Source: Prochlorococcus sp. scB243_495D8 (GTDB lineage: Bacteria; Cyanobacteriota; Cyanobacteriia; PCC-6307; Cyanobiaceae). From it: 64,000 bases of DNA. Under the pieces are notes generated by a model. It was not told the DNA's origin and made no database searches. It was given only the letters and a program-made list of their open reading frames with translations. Of this stretch, positions 38,255-48,379 are shown piece by piece. The translations under genes and the position numbers were made by a program. Location: positions 186,001 through 250,000 of the forward strand of contig JFLT01000187.1 of the NCBI GenBank assembly GCA_000634195.1. Direction: 5' to 3'. Within the stretch, counting starts at the first letter, position 1; each line of letters starts with the position of its first letter.

Positions 38255-38749
38255 ATGAATCAATTTCTATCAAGAAGAACTTTTATTCTAATTCCTACTA
38301 TGTCAATTTTAAAATTAATAGCAAAGCCTATGCAAGTATTAGCCTCTTCGCTTGCTTTTAAAGAGGAGTGGAATTTATCAAAAGATGAATGGAAATCTAG
38401 GCTTAGTCCAGAATCTTATTATATTTTGAGGGAGGAAGGAACTGAAAGAGCTTTCAGTAGCCAATTAAATAATGAGAAAAGAAAAGGGATTTTTCATTGT
38501 GCAGGATGTGATTTGCCGCTTTTTCTCTCAGATAAAAAGTATGATAGCGGTACTGGATGGCCAAGTTTTTGGGATTCAATTCAAGGATCAGTTGAAACAA
38601 AAGTTGATTTCAAGTTAATTGTCCCAAGAACTGAATATCATTGTTCTAGATGTGGAGGTCATCAAGGACATGTCTTCAATGATGGGCCACTTCCCACTGG
38701 AAAAAGATACTGTAATAACGGATTAGCATTAAGGTTTGTTCCTGATTAA
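38255..38749 (+). CDS. msrB: Methionine-R-sulfoxide reductase B with a Tat-like signal
   Basis: Repairs the R form of oxidised methionine. From the ATG at 38255 the protein has 164 residues. The zinc site is C82, C85, C130 and C133 (CAGC and CSRC) and the catalytic cysteine is C153 in RYCNNGLALRF. The first 33 residues hold SRRTF at positions 6-10, then a hydrophobic stretch and ASS, resembling a twin-arginine export signal, so the enzyme may act in the periplasm or thylakoid lumen. An in-frame ATG at 38219 would add 12 residues and overlap dusA; I prefer the later one. Fully folded zinc enzymes are suitable Tat cargo. Not fused to MsrA. Confidence 0.92.
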   Translation: MNQFLSRRTFILIPTMSILKLIAKPMQVLASSLAFKEEWNLSKDEWKSRLSPESYYILREEGTERAFSSQLNNEKRKGIFHCAGCDLPLFLSDKKYDSGTGWPSFWDSIQGSVETKVDFKLIVPRTEYHCSRCGGHQGHVFNDGPLPTGKRYCNNGLALRFVPD

Positions 38750-38756
38750 AAATTTG

Positions 38757-38770
38757 TGCGGCCTTCCGCA
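38757..38770 (+). terminator. Possible msrB terminator hairpin
   Basis: TGCGG, loop CCTT, CCGCA: a GC-rich stem of five pairs, seven bases after the msrB stop, followed by ACTTGTTTTG. It stands out in this AT-rich DNA. The U-run is imperfect, so terminator is only the most likely reading. It lies 54 bases before grpE. Confidence 0.45.
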
Positions 38771-38824
38771 ACTTGTTTTGTGCATCACTTTGTTAGAAAA
38801 TAGTTTTATTAAAATTTTATAAAA

Positions 38825-39544
38825 ATGATTGAAAATCAATCAGACAATATTGATATTAAAGAAAATGATGAGTCTAACCAGGATAATGCCCCTGAAAATA
38901 CTTCATCTGCTGAAGATAAAATAATTGAAAATGATGAATTATCTTCACAAAAAACAGAAGAAATAAATACAGAAGAATTAAAAAATACTATTTCAAATAA
39001 TGATGCAAGGTTAGAACAGTTAGAAAAAGAGCATGAAACATTAAAAAACCAATATGTAAGAATTTCAGCAGATTTTGATAATTTTAGAAAAAGGCAGTCA
39101 AGAGATCAGGACGATTTAAAAATCCAACTTGTTTCTAAAACTCTAACTGCAATACTACCTATTGTTGATAATTTTGAGAGAGCAAGACAGCAACTTAAAC
39201 CAGAAAGTGAAGAAGCTCAAACCCTTCATAGAAGTTATCAAGGATTGTATAAACAATTAGTAGAAGTTTTAAAACAGCAAGGAGTTGCGCCGATGAGAGT
39301 TGTTGGCCAAGAATTTGACCCGAATTTACATGAAGCTGTGTTAAGAGAGCCTAGTGAAGAGTTTAAAGAAGATTTGATTTTAGAAGAATTGCAGCGAGGA
39401 TATCATTTGGATGGTAAGGTTTTGAGACATGCTTTGGTTAAAGTTTCGATGGGACCCGGTAAACAAAATTCACAAGAGGAAGTAGAAAAGGATACAGTTG
39501 AGGAGGATATTGATTCAGAGGAAAATACTTCTGAAGATGTATAA
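38825..39544 (+). CDS. grpE: Nucleotide exchange factor GrpE
   Basis: ADP/ATP exchange factor for DnaK. The 239-residue protein has an acidic, low-complexity N-terminus (about 55 residues), a long coiled coil with [24 protein letters not shown] (two family motifs), and the beta-domain with [20 protein letters not shown] and [19 protein letters not shown]. The tail is again acidic. dnaJ follows 29 bases later; dnaK is 32 kb away across the origin. No CIRCE operator is visible in the 75-base leader. Confidence 0.96.
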   Translation: MIENQSDNIDIKENDESNQDNAPENTSSAEDKIIENDELSSQKTEEINTEELKNTISNNDARLEQLEKEHETLKNQYVRISADFDNFRKRQSRDQDDLKIQLVSKTLTAILPIVDNFERARQQLKPESEEAQTLHRSYQGLYKQLVEVLKQQGVAPMRVVGQEFDPNLHEAVLREPSEEFKEDLILEELQRGYHLDGKVLRHALVKVSMGPGKQNSQEEVEKDTVEEDIDSEENTSEDV

Positions 39545-39573
39545 ATTCCAGATTTTTAATTGAGCATTATCTA

Positions 39574-40698
39574 ATGGCTGATTTTTACCAAATACTTGGG
39601 GTTTCAAGAGATGCTGATGCAGATACCTTAAAAAGGGCTTATAGAAAATTAGCTAGACAATATCATCCTGATGTTAATAAAGAACCTGGTGCTGAAGATA
39701 AATTTAAAGAAATTGGCAAGGCTTATGAAGCATTAGCTGATCCTGAAACAAGAGCTAGATATGATCAGTTTGGAGAGGCTGGCCTTGGAGGCGCAGCTGG
39801 TATGCCTGATATGGGCGATATGGGTGGGTTTGCTGATTTATTTGAAACCTTTTTTAATGGCTTTGGAGGACAAACTCCCCAGGGAGGAAGAACTCAAAGA
39901 AGAGGTCCTCAACAAGGTGATGATCTAAGATATGACCTTAATGTTGATTTTAAAGATGCAATATTCGGTCAACAAAGAGAAATTACAATTCCTCACCTAG
40001 AGACATGTGAAGTCTGTAGGGGAACAGGTGCCAAACCAGGAACCGGACCAAAAACTTGTTCAACATGCGGGGGAAGTGGACAAGTTAGAAGAGCAACGAG
40101 AACACCATTTGGTAATTTCACACAAGTGGCTGAATGTCCTTCATGTAATGGAACTGGTCAAATAATCTCAGATCCATGTACAAGTTGTGGTGGTAATGGA
40201 GTAAAGCAAGTCAGAAAAAAATTACGAATTAATATTCCTGCAGGAGTTGATACTGGTACTAAATTAAGAGTTTCCGGAGAGGGAAATGTTGGCTTGAAAG
40301 GGGGTCCACCTGGAGATCTTTATGTTTTTATAAAGGTTAAGAATGATTCAAAACTTAAAAGAGATGGTGTAACTATTTACTCAGAAATAGCAGTGAGTTA
40401 TTTACAGGCTATTTTAGGGGACACTGTAAAAATTACTACAGTTGACGGAGATGTTAATTTAAAAATTCCAAGTGGTACGCAGCCAAATACAACTCTTTCA
40501 CTTGAGAATAAAGGGGTTCCTAGACTTGGAAATCCGGTTGCGAGAGGAAATCATGAAGTCTTAGTAAAAGTAAAATTACCAACCCGTATAACCGATGCGG
40601 AACGAGAGCTTTTAGAGGGTTTAGCTTCTCAATATTCAGATAAAAATATTAATTCCAGTAGTGGACTTTTTAGTAAATTATTTGGTAAACAATCTTAA
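39574..40698 (+). CDS. dnaJ: Chaperone protein DnaJ (type I Hsp40)
   Basis: Hsp40 co-chaperone that delivers substrates to DnaK and stimulates its ATPase. The 374-residue protein has the J domain with HPD at 31-33, a G/F-rich linker ([16 protein letters not shown]), the zinc domain with four CxxCxGxG repeats ([32 protein letters not shown]), and the C-terminal substrate-binding domains. All type I features are intact. Its stop overlaps the tusA-like start by one base (TAATG). Confidence 0.97.
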   Translation: MADFYQILGVSRDADADTLKRAYRKLARQYHPDVNKEPGAEDKFKEIGKAYEALADPETRARYDQFGEAGLGGAAGMPDMGDMGGFADLFETFFNGFGGQTPQGGRTQRRGPQQGDDLRYDLNVDFKDAIFGQQREITIPHLETCEVCRGTGAKPGTGPKTCSTCGGSGQVRRATRTPFGNFTQVAECPSCNGTGQIISDPCTSCGGNGVKQVRKKLRINIPAGVDTGTKLRVSGEGNVGLKGGPPGDLYVFIKVKNDSKLKRDGVTIYSEIAVSYLQAILGDTVKITTVDGDVNLKIPSGTQPNTTLSLENKGVPRLGNPVARGNHEVLVKVKLPTRITDAERELLEGLASQYSDKNINSSSGLFSKLFGKQS

Positions 40699-40928
40699 TG
40701 ACTTCCTTAAAGCATTTGGATCTTAAATCTATTCCATGTCCTTTGAATGTCGTCAAAATTAAATTGGCTTTGGAGAAGTTATCTAAAAATGAACAACTTA
40801 TTGTTGAACTAGATAAAGGTGAACCAGAAGAAATGGTATTAAATAACTTAAAAGAGATGGGATGTTTATTTGAACAAATTAAAGAAAATGAAAAATTTAT
40901 AAAAATAAAAATATTGAATGAAAGTTAA
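40698..40928 (+). CDS. TusA/SirA-like sulfur-carrier family protein
   Basis: A 76-residue protein of the TusA (YhhP/SirA) fold. The family motif is PCP with the conserved C14 followed by LNVVKIKLALEKL, and GEPEEMVLNNLKEMG in the C-terminal half. TusA proteins carry persulfide sulfur for tRNA thiolation or other sulfur transfer; some members serve other roles. It is tightly packed: one-base overlap with dnaJ and 11-base overlap with rsgA. Its link to chaperone and ribosome-maturation genes is positional only. Confidence 0.88.
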   Translation: MTSLKHLDLKSIPCPLNVVKIKLALEKLSKNEQLIVELDKGEPEEMVLNNLKEMGCLFEQIKENEKFIKIKILNES

Positions 40929-41835
40929 TAATAAACATTTAGGTTTAGTTACGAAAAAATTTAATGATTTTTTTTTAGTTGACTTAAAAAATAAAGAAAA
41001 CTCTGGAAATAGCGAGAAATTTTTATGTAAGGTAAGGAAGGCTATAAATTTCAAGAATCAGTTAATTTATGTTGGAGACGAAGTAGTAATTGAAAATATT
41101 GATTTAAAAAGCAAAAGCGCAGTAATAACAAGTCTTAAAAAAAGAAGAAATTTATTAGTTAGACCCTCAGTTGCAAATATTTCTAACATATACATTACTT
41201 TTTCCGTTGAAGAGCCAGCGTTAAATTTATCTCAAGTTAATAGGTTTCTGATATCAGCAGAATCTATGGATGTTGAAGTGTCATTAGTTTTGACAAAATG
41301 TGATTTAATTTCGGATACATTAAGATCTTCGTTAATTAATAAATTTGAGAAATGGGGTTATCAAGCAATAACTTTAAATTTACAGAAATCTGATTGCTTT
41401 AAAAATTTATTAGCCGAGGTAAAGCAAAAAGAATGTTCAATTTTTATGGGTCCATCCGGAGTTGGCAAAACTACTTTGCTAAATATGATTATTCCAGGTC
41501 TTCAAAATAGTACTTCTCCAGTTTCGAATAAAATTAAGAGAGGGAAAAATACTACTCGAAATGTTGAATTATTTTCTATATCGAATCACAGTTACATTGT
41601 GGATACTCCTGGTTTTAATATGCAACCTCTAGAGGTTGATATTAAGTTGTTACCAAATCTTTATTCAGAAATATATAAACAGGTAATCGAAGAAGGAATT
41701 AAGTGTAAATTTCGTAACTGCTTACATTTAAATGATGAGGGATGTAATTTAAATAAATCCTTCGAAAGATATTCTTTTTATAAAGATATGATTGAGTCTT
41801 CTAAGAGTCACTATTATCAAAACCAGGAAGATTGA
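40918..41835 (+). CDS. rsgA: Small ribosomal subunit biogenesis GTPase RsgA
   Basis: Circularly permuted GTPase that checks late 30S subunit maturation. The 305-residue protein has an N-terminal OB fold, then the motifs in permuted order: G4 TKCD at 126-129 precedes G1 GPSGVGKTT at 178-186 and G3 DTPG at 229-232. The C-terminal zinc knuckle has C263, C268, H270 and C276. It starts inside the tusA-like gene. Its last 35 bases overlap the 3' end of the convergent ybaB gene, so this stretch is coding on both strands. Confidence 0.96.
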   Translation: MKVNNKHLGLVTKKFNDFFLVDLKNKENSGNSEKFLCKVRKAINFKNQLIYVGDEVVIENIDLKSKSAVITSLKKRRNLLVRPSVANISNIYITFSVEEPALNLSQVNRFLISAESMDVEVSLVLTKCDLISDTLRSSLINKFEKWGYQAITLNLQKSDCFKNLLAEVKQKECSIFMGPSGVGKTTLLNMIIPGLQNSTSPVSNKIKRGKNTTRNVELFSISNHSYIVDTPGFNMQPLEVDIKLLPNLYSEIYKQVIEEGIKCKFRNCLHLNDEGCNLNKSFERYSFYKDMIESSKSHYYQNQED

Positions 41836-42151
41836 GATTTAATCCACCAGTCAAGTCATTCATCCTTTCTTTCATAGTTGTAGTTGATAATTCATGAGCC
41901 TTCTGAATAGCTTGTAGAATATTTTGCTCTATTTGTTCTTTATTTGCATTTAAGATATTTTCTTGTACTTCTACCTTTAAAGGAAGTTGGTTTCCACTTA
42001 TCCATACTTTTATCATCTCATCATCACTTTTGCCTTCAATCTCCATATTTTCAAGTTCATCTTGTAATTTTTGAGCATCTTGCTGAATTTGTTTAGCTTT
42101 TTTAAAAGCTTCTGTAAGTTGTCCAAAGTTAGGAAGTCCAAAACCCGCCAT
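41801..42151 (-). CDS. ybaB: YbaB/EbfC family nucleoid-associated protein
   Basis: A 116-residue DNA-binding protein of the YbaB/EbfC family. Signatures are [20 protein letters not shown] at the start, [23 protein letters not shown] (the helical region), and the pattern of [14 protein letters not shown] and [20 protein letters not shown] in the dimer core. Family members bind DNA as dimers and affect nucleoid structure. It is read after murB and murC on the same strand (17 bases after murB) and overlaps the 3' end of rsgA by 35 bases. Confidence 0.93.
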   Translation of the reverse strand: MAGFGLPNFGQLTEAFKKAKQIQQDAQKLQDELENMEIEGKSDDEMIKVWISGNQLPLKVEVQENILNANKEQIEQNILQAIQKAHELSTTTMKERMNDLTGGLNLNLPGFDNSDS

Positions 42152-42168
42152 TTTGTAAAAACGTTTCT

Positions 42169-43062
42169 TTAGTTAGGATAGTCAAAACCAATCATTCTTA
42201 CTTCCGGTTGCAAATAAATCCCTTTGTTTTGTAGTACTTTTTGTTGAATTACTGTTATTAATTCATAAATATCTTTTGAACTTGCTGAAGAAGTGTTAAT
42301 TATAAAATTTGAATGCATTGTAGAAATTTCAGCACCGCCAATTTTAAATCCTTTCAAACCCATATCATCAATTAATTTTGCTGCATAATTATTTTCAGGA
42401 TTTTTAAAAACACTACCAAAACTTGGTTGATCATATGGTTGTGTTCCTGTTTTTAATTTAAGGTTACTTTTGGTTGTTTGAATTAATTTTTCTTGATTTC
42501 CATTAGGTTCAAAATGTAATTTTGCACTAATAATTGTTAAGTCATTTCTTTGAAAAGAGCTAAATCTATACTCAAAATTGATATCTTTTTTTTCAATTTC
42601 AAGTTTTTCAAGAGTTTTATTATCAATAACTTTTACGGAAATAAGATTTTTTGCTAGCGATAAATTACCTGTACCAGCATTCATATAAATTGCTCCTCCT
42701 AATGTTCCTGGAATTCCGACAGCCCATTCCCCTCCTTGTAATCCATTTTTAGCAAGAGAATTAGATAATGTTGGAAGCATTACACCTGCTTCTGCTTCAA
42801 TAATTCCTGAATATGGTTCTATTTTTAGTGATTTCAATTTTTTTGTACAAACAACTAAGCCTTTTATGAAAATATTATTTATTAAAAGATTTGAACCTGC
42901 GCCAATTATTTGACAGCTTTGTTTATTTAAATTAGCCCATTTTATTATATACGAAAGTTCTCCAACGCTTCTTGGCTCAGCAAAATATTCAGCCACTCCT
43001 CCCACTTTTATAGTTGTATAACTACTTAAATTACAATTTTCAGAAAAAATTTTTTTATTCAT
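42169..43062 (-). CDS. murB: UDP-N-acetylenolpyruvoylglucosamine reductase
   Basis: FAD- and NADPH-dependent second step of UDP-MurNAc synthesis. The 297-residue protein shows [17 protein letters not shown] (FAD binding), [30 protein letters not shown] with the catalytic serine, and [10 protein letters not shown] with the catalytic glutamate. Length and the SFGSVFKNP context fit type II MurB. It is 7 bases after murC, forming a wall operon with ybaB. Confidence 0.96.
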   Translation of the reverse strand: MNKKIFSENCNLSSYTTIKVGGVAEYFAEPRSVGELSYIIKWANLNKQSCQIIGAGSNLLINNIFIKGLVVCTKKLKSLKIEPYSGIIEAEAGVMLPTLSNSLAKNGLQGGEWAVGIPGTLGGAIYMNAGTGNLSLAKNLISVKVIDNKTLEKLEIEKKDINFEYRFSSFQRNDLTIISAKLHFEPNGNQEKLIQTTKSNLKLKTGTQPYDQPSFGSVFKNPENNYAAKLIDDMGLKGFKIGGAEISTMHSNFIINTSSASSKDIYELITVIQQKVLQNKGIYLQPEVRMIGFDYPN

Positions 43063-43069
43063 AAATTAG

Positions 43070-44488
43070 TTATTTATTTTTATAATTTTTTTCATTTAAA
43101 ATTGACCAGAAATTATGACAATCACCAGCTCCCATATTCAAAATTAAATCTCCTTTTTGCGTTAATTCGTAAAAATTCTTTGTAAATTCATAATAATTAT
43201 TTATGTAACTAACATTTTTATTTTTTTTATAAATCAGATCAGTAATAATTTTCGAAGTAATTTTATCTTCGTTTTCTTCTCCTGCTCCATAAATACTTGT
43301 TACATAAATAACATCTGCTTTTGATAATTCTTCAGCAAATTCCCTATTAAATTGCTTTACTCGAGAATATCTATGAGGTTGAAATAGAGCAATTAATCTA
43401 TTTTTTTGAAATTCATTATTATTTTTTTGCTTAATAAATAATCTTCCTAATTTAATCGTCTCTTTTATTTCGTTTGGGTGATGTGCATAATCATCATATA
43501 TACTTCTTTCATCTATTTGGCCTTTTAATTCAAATCTTTTTTTTGGAAGTTTCAAATATTTTAAATTTTTCTTAATTTCTATAAAATCTACTCCTATCAT
43601 TCTAGAAGCTGCTATTGCTGCGGTGATATTGGATAGATTGTGTAGTCCCGGAATTGGAATATTTAAATTACTGATAAAATTTCCATTTTCATAATATTTT
43701 CCAATTGTATACTTTGAATTAATTTCAGTCGGGATTATTGCATATGCTACGTTTTTAGCCGTAGTGTTTGACCACTTACAACTAGAATAAAAATTATTTC
43801 TTGAGGTTTCACAATCAAAATTAAGTAATAATTTTTTAGAGTTTTTAGCGAAACTTTTAAAAGAAGATATGACTTCATTTAAATTAGAAAAGTGATCGCA
43901 ATGATCAAAATCAATGTTATTGATTATTCCGATATCAGATTTATATTTGTCAATAGTCCCATCAGATTCATCAACTTCAGCTACTAAGTATTTTGTATTT
44001 TCTAAATGACAATTAGAATTGTAAATAGGAATTATTCCTCCAGTTATTGAGGAAGAATTATGTGTACATAATTCAAGTATCGTAGAAAGAAATGTACTAG
44101 TTGATGTTTTTCCGTGGCTGCCTGCTATTGCCAATGCAGTATAAGTGCGCATTAGCATTGCAAGTATCTCTGAACGATGTTTTATTAATAAATTTTTTTC
44201 TTTGCAATACGAAAATTCTTCATTTTCTGGCTTGATCGCGGAGCTTACAACAAAATTAATCAATCTGTTGGTAAATTTTGAAGTAACAAATTCAATATTT
44301 TGTCTAACTTGAGAAGTAAAGATTACTGCACCTAGTTTCTCCAATTTATTAGTTTCATCGTTTTTAACTAAATCAGATCCTGAAACTGAACAACCTTTTT
44401 TAAGTAAACCCATTGCTAATGCTGACATCCCAATACCTCCGATTCCAATAAAATGAAAATGACTTTTCAAAAGTAATTTTTTATCCAA
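43070..44488 (-). CDS. murC: UDP-N-acetylmuramate-L-alanine ligase
   Basis: Adds L-Ala to UDP-MurNAc, the first amino acid of the peptidoglycan stem. The 472-residue Mur ligase has GIGGIGMSALA (UDP binding), AIAGSHGKTSTS (ATP P-loop), AEVDESDG, and YDDYAHHPNEI plus ALFQPHRYSR, all specific for MurC. The protein is Lys/Asn-rich as expected in this genome. It is the first gene of the murC-murB-ybaB unit and diverges from gap2 across a 192-base gap. Confidence 0.97.
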   Translation of the reverse strand: MDKKLLLKSHFHFIGIGGIGMSALAMGLLKKGCSVSGSDLVKNDETNKLEKLGAVIFTSQVRQNIEFVTSKFTNRLINFVVSSAIKPENEEFSYCKEKNLLIKHRSEILAMLMRTYTALAIAGSHGKTSTSTFLSTILELCTHNSSSITGGIIPIYNSNCHLENTKYLVAEVDESDGTIDKYKSDIGIINNIDFDHCDHFSNLNEVISSFKSFAKNSKKLLLNFDCETSRNNFYSSCKWSNTTAKNVAYAIIPTEINSKYTIGKYYENGNFISNLNIPIPGLHNLSNITAAIAASRMIGVDFIEIKKNLKYLKLPKKRFELKGQIDERSIYDDYAHHPNEIKETIKLGRLFIKQKNNNEFQKNRLIALFQPHRYSRVKQFNREFAEELSKADVIYVTSIYGAGEENEDKITSKIITDLIYKKNKNVSYINNYYEFTKNFYELTQKGDLILNMGAGDCHNFWSILNEKNYKNK

Positions 44489-44615
44489 TGTTTATCTTTT
44501 ACTTAAATCAAAATAACTTCTGAGTAAAATTTTGCTATTTTTTCTTAAAAAAAATGTTTTTTTTCCTTGAATTAATACAAAACTAGACTTATTTGCTTAA
44601 TAAATCAAAAAAACC

Positions 44616-44644
44616 TTACGTTATTGCACAAAATTCAGTATGAT
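44616..44644 (+). promoter_or_regulatory. Predicted gap2 promoter
   Basis: TATGAT at 44639-44644 is a good -10 element, 36 bases before the gap2 ATG. Seventeen bases upstream is TTACGT (44616-44621), a poor -35 match. It lies in the 192-base divergent gap shared with murC. No NtcA-type GTA-N8-TAC palindrome is seen. Confidence 0.4.
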
Positions 44645-44680
44645 CAGCAACTTAGGTTAATCATTTAGAAATTATTAGTT

Positions 44681-45703
44681 ATGACTTTGCGTGTTGCAAT
44701 TAACGGCTTTGGCAGAATTGGTCGAAACTTTATGCGTTGTTGGCTTAGTAGAGGGGCTTACACCAATATTGAAGTTGTCGGAATTAACGTTACATCAGAT
44801 CCTAAGACTAATGCTCATTTATTAAAATATGACTCAGTCCTTGGCCAACTTGATGGTGTTGATATTCAATATACTGATGATACTTTTGTAATTAATAACA
44901 AGACAATTAAATGTTTCTCAGATAGAAACCCACTAAATCTCCCTTGGAAAGACTGGGGTGTAGATTTGGTTATTGAATCTACTGGAGTATTTAATACAGA
45001 CGTAGGTGCAAGTAAGCACTTAGAAGTAGGAGCAAAAAAAGTTATCTTAACTGCGCCTGGTAAAGGCGATGGTGTGGGTACTTATGTAGTTGGAGTTAAT
45101 GCTGATAAATATACTCACAAAGATTACGATATTTTGAGTAATGCTAGTTGTACAACGAATTGTTTAGCTCCAGTAGTTAAAGTTTTAGATCAAACTTTTG
45201 GGATTAATAAAGGTTTGATGACTACAATTCATAGTTATACAGGTGATCAAAGAATTTTAGATAATAGTCATAGAGATTTAAGAAGGGCTAGAGCCGCTGC
45301 TACAAATATCGTTCCTACTTCTACAGGAGCTGCAAAAGCAGTCGCTCTTGTATACCCAGAAATGAAAGGCAAATTAACTGGAATAGCAATGAGAGTTCCA
45401 ACTCCTAACGTTTCAGCAGTAGATTTTGTTTTTGAATCTTCTAAATCTGTCACAGCTGAAGAGGTCAATAATGCTCTCAAGGAAGCATCTCTAAGTACAA
45501 TGAAAGGCATTATTAAGTATGGAGATGAACCATTAGTGTCAAGCGATTATGCTGGTACCAATGAATCATCAATTGTAGATAGTGATCTTACTATGTGTAT
45601 AGGAGATAACCTTGTAAAGGTGCTTGCCTGGTATGACAATGAGTGGGGTTATAGTCAGAGAGTTGTAGATTTAGCAGAGATCGTTGCTAAAAATTGGGAG
45701 TAA
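44681..45703 (+). CDS. gap2: Glyceraldehyde-3-phosphate dehydrogenase, Calvin-cycle type
   Basis: Reduces 1,3-bisphosphoglycerate in the Calvin cycle. The 340-residue protein has NGFGRIGR at the start, the catalytic cysteine C157 in [12 protein letters not shown], and the substrate segment [18 protein letters not shown]. The position that is often Asp in NAD-specific enzymes (after the second strand, GIND) reads GINV here, which is consistent with NADPH use. This is the major photosynthetic GapB/Gap2-like form; the glycolytic gap1 is not in the window. The stop is immediately followed by the end of thiL. Confidence 0.95.
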   Translation: MTLRVAINGFGRIGRNFMRCWLSRGAYTNIEVVGINVTSDPKTNAHLLKYDSVLGQLDGVDIQYTDDTFVINNKTIKCFSDRNPLNLPWKDWGVDLVIESTGVFNTDVGASKHLEVGAKKVILTAPGKGDGVGTYVVGVNADKYTHKDYDILSNASCTTNCLAPVVKVLDQTFGINKGLMTTIHSYTGDQRILDNSHRDLRRARAAATNIVPTSTGAAKAVALVYPEMKGKLTGIAMRVPTPNVSAVDFVFESSKSVTAEEVNNALKEASLSTMKGIIKYGDEPLVSSDYAGTNESSIVDSDLTMCIGDNLVKVLAWYDNEWGYSQRVVDLAEIVAKNWE

Positions 45704-46690
45704 TTAAAAGTGTTTGAAAGGTGTGTTGTTAAATAATTTGTTTTTTTTATTATCTTTAAATTCTATTGATGGTTTACCATTAGTAAAAAAACCAATCTCG
45801 TTAATATCTTTATCAAGTTTAGATAAATTTTCTGCCCATTTCTTGGGCAATGAGAAAACTAATTCATAATCTTCTCCTCCAAAAAAATAGTATTCGTCCC
45901 ATTTATCTCCTTTAGGCCAATCCTTATCTTTAGGTATTTTTTCATAGTTTATGATCGCTTTGCAGTTGCTAGCTATTGCTAAATCTTGTAAGGCTTGAAA
46001 TAGACCATCACTGCTATCAGTACATCCTATTCTCTTTATATTTTTATTGGAGCGAGTTTTAAGGAGATTATTTAGAAAATTTGGGTAAACTCTAGGGCGA
46101 CAAAAATGTTCAATAGACTTAATGATTAATCTTTCATTAAGAGAAAATTCATTATCGAAATTAACTTTATTTTTTACCAAAAACCCCAGTTTGCTAAGAC
46201 CATGAATTCCTGTAGTTAAGATTATATCTCCTGGTTTACATGCGTTTCTTCTTAATTCAAGCTCACCTTGAATTCCAAAGGCCGTAATTGAAATGATTTT
46301 TTCTTTCCCCTTAGAGCAATCTCCCCCTAGAATCAACCCGCCATATTCTTTTAATGCTTTATTTATTCCTTTGTATACTTCTTCAACCCAAATCCATTCA
46401 GTTTTAACAGGTAGAACTAAGCTTATTGTAATACCAATAGTTTTCTTGCTTCCACTAGATAATAAGTCAGAGATGTTGCTTACAACTGCTTTCCACCCAA
46501 GGTCTTGAGGACAAATACTAATGTCATTGAAATGAATATTTTCCACTAAAGAATCAGTATTAATAAGTAAATTTTCATTTTTAGTTTTGATTAAAGCGCA
46601 ATCATCTGAAACTTGATTTTTAGGCATAAATTTTCCCAGCCTATTTATTAATTCTTTTTCCCCTATATCTTCTAATATTTCTTTATGCAT
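45704..46690 (-). CDS. thiL: Thiamine-monophosphate kinase
   Basis: Phosphorylates thiamin monophosphate to the active diphosphate cofactor. The 328-residue protein shows DDCALIK, NTDSLVENIHF, DLGWKAVVSNISDLLSSG, LGGDCSKG, RNACKPGDIIL and TDSSDGLFQAL, the usual ThiL (PurM-like fold) set. It starts 8 bases inside the end of the cyclophilin gene, so both are on one transcript. It converges with gap2 without a gap. Confidence 0.95.
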   Translation of the reverse strand: MHKEILEDIGEKELINRLGKFMPKNQVSDDCALIKTKNENLLINTDSLVENIHFNDISICPQDLGWKAVVSNISDLLSSGSKKTIGITISLVLPVKTEWIWVEEVYKGINKALKEYGGLILGGDCSKGKEKIISITAFGIQGELELRRNACKPGDIILTTGIHGLSKLGFLVKNKVNFDNEFSLNERLIIKSIEHFCRPRVYPNFLNNLLKTRSNKNIKRIGCTDSSDGLFQALQDLAIASNCKAIINYEKIPKDKDWPKGDKWDEYYFFGGEDYELVFSLPKKWAENLSKLDKDINEIGFFTNGKPSIEFKDNKKNKLFNNTPFKHF

Positions 46691-47774
46691 TTAATTTGAG
46701 GTTTTCAATCCCTTCTAAAACATCAATCGAAATTATTGTGTCATCTTTTGTAAGCTCTTCTAAAACATCAAATCCATCTATAACATAACCAAAGGCAGCA
46801 TTCCTCCCGTCAATTAAATTACGACCCGCTGGATTTAATTCTGCTTCATATAAAAAGAAGAAGAATTGCGATGACCCATCATCAACTGCGACATTCGAAT
46901 GGGACCATCCTAGAGTTCCAAGTGTTGCAAAAGGTAATGTTGGTGTCTCTGTGTAAAGACCTAAATCTTCAAAAGTTTGATTATAAAAAGTATCTTGTTC
47001 ATCAGGAATTCTTATTTCTAAGGGAACGTGACGTTCTTCATTTGTTTCAGGATCTATGTAACCAATATCATCACCAATTGGATCACCTGTTTGCAGTACA
47101 AAAAATTCTTCAGCTCTGTTAATGGGTAAATCTTTGTAGAAGTTTTGTGAAGATAAATCTATAAATGCTCCTGCTGTAAGTGGGGCGTTAAATCCATCCA
47201 CAATTGCTTGCATATCTCCTTTGGAGGTTTTTATATTGACTTTTGCTCTGCCCAGTAATCTTGGTAAATTATCAAATTCCTGGGGAATAGAGTATGGAAA
47301 TTCTTTTGGTAGAAAATATTCTTCTAATCCACCAATTTTATCTAAAGCATTTCTTCGAGTCGCTATGAACGAGTATTTATCCTTTGATTTAGAGTAATCT
47401 TGAAGGCTATCAAAATTTTCTTTGAGTTCTAAAAATGTTTTTTCAGCAATCTTCTTTTTATCTTTTGGTAATTCTTGAATAATTTTACTTTTGTATTTTT
47501 TTAGCAAAGATTGACATTTTGTAACAGTTTTCGTAAGAGCGGGCCATCTTCCTCCTCTAACAAGGTCACTAGTTTCTTCCAATTTGTGTTGAATTTCTTG
47601 TAACTCAACTTGCTTGATAGGGAGTGCGTTTCTGAGGATTGCATTAGGGTCTTTTACTGCATTTCCAGTAGGTAAATCAGCTAATACTTGAATGGGTTTT
47701 AAAAGAAAAACCTGTAAAATTACAATCGATAGAATTAAGAAAAGTTTGTTCTGATTTGATAAGAATTTTTGCAT
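46683..47774 (-). CDS. Thylakoid-lumen cyclophilin-type peptidyl-prolyl isomerase (TLP40/CYP38-like)
   Basis: A 363-residue exported protein. The signal peptide ends around VLA at residues 30-32. Residues 50-150 are a helical domain resembling PsbQ. From about 185 follows a cyclophilin domain (ADGFNAPLTAG-type DGFNAPLTAGAFIDL, VLQTGDP, GTLGWSH, SQFFFF, AFGYVIDGFDVLEEL). This domain order is that of plant TLP40/CYP38, which assists photosystem II assembly. Several catalytic cyclophilin residues are substituted, as known for the family, so isomerase activity is uncertain. It is read before thiL; its start is 45 bases from the divergent efp start. Confidence 0.88.
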   Translation of the reverse strand: MQKFLSNQNKLFLILSIVILQVFLLKPIQVLADLPTGNAVKDPNAILRNALPIKQVELQEIQHKLEETSDLVRGGRWPALTKTVTKCQSLLKKYKSKIIQELPKDKKKIAEKTFLELKENFDSLQDYSKSKDKYSFIATRRNALDKIGGLEEYFLPKEFPYSIPQEFDNLPRLLGRAKVNIKTSKGDMQAIVDGFNAPLTAGAFIDLSSQNFYKDLPINRAEEFFVLQTGDPIGDDIGYIDPETNEERHVPLEIRIPDEQDTFYNQTFEDLGLYTETPTLPFATLGTLGWSHSNVAVDDGSSQFFFFLYEAELNPAGRNLIDGRNAAFGYVIDGFDVLEELTKDDTIISIDVLEGIENLKLNA

Positions 47775-47818
47775 AGCACTCTTGCAGGTTTATGATCCTT
47801 GGGGGATGTAATACAGGA

Positions 47819-48379
47819 ATGATTTCCAGTAACGATTTTCGCACAGGTACTACCATCGAATTGGATGGACAAGTTTGGCGTGTTGTAGAATTTCTACATG
47901 TCAAGCCTGGTAAGGGTTCTGCTTTCGTACGAACAAAATTAAAATCAGTTCAAAGCGGCAACGTTGTTGAAAAAACTTTTCGAGCCGGAGAATCAGTACA
48001 GCAGGCTATCCTTGAGAAGTCTAACCTGCAGCATACTTATGTGGAGTCTGGTGATTATGTTTTTATGGACATGACAAGTTTTGAAGAGACAAGACTCACC
48101 TCTGAACAAATAGGTAAAGGCGCAAAGTATTTAAAAGAGGGAATGGAGGTTAATGTAATTTTCCATAATGGTAAAGTCTTAGAAGTAGAACTTCCAATAT
48201 CTATCACTTTGAAAGTTACAGAGACTGATCCAGGCGTTAAAGGTGACACTGCTAGTGGGGGCACGAAACCAGCTATTCTAGAAACAGGTGCTCAAGTTAT
48301 GGTTCCTTTATTTATTTCTGTGGGAGAAATGATTAAAGTTGATACTCGAAATGACACTTATCTTGGACGTGAAAATTAA
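47819..48379 (+). CDS. efp: Elongation factor P
   Basis: Relieves ribosome stalling at polyproline. The 186-residue protein starts [18 protein letters not shown] and has the loop [11 protein letters not shown], in which K32 stands where E. coli EF-P carries its modified lysine. The C-terminal end [13 protein letters not shown] is typical. An in-frame ATG at 47792 would add nine residues (MILGGCNTG); the ATG at 47819 with CAGGA just upstream fits the family better. accB overlaps its stop by one base. Confidence 0.96.
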   Translation: MISSNDFRTGTTIELDGQVWRVVEFLHVKPGKGSAFVRTKLKSVQSGNVVEKTFRAGESVQQAILEKSNLQHTYVESGDYVFMDMTSFEETRLTSEQIGKGAKYLKEGMEVNVIFHNGKVLEVELPISITLKVTETDPGVKGDTASGGTKPAILETGAQVMVPLFISVGEMIKVDTRNDTYLGREN

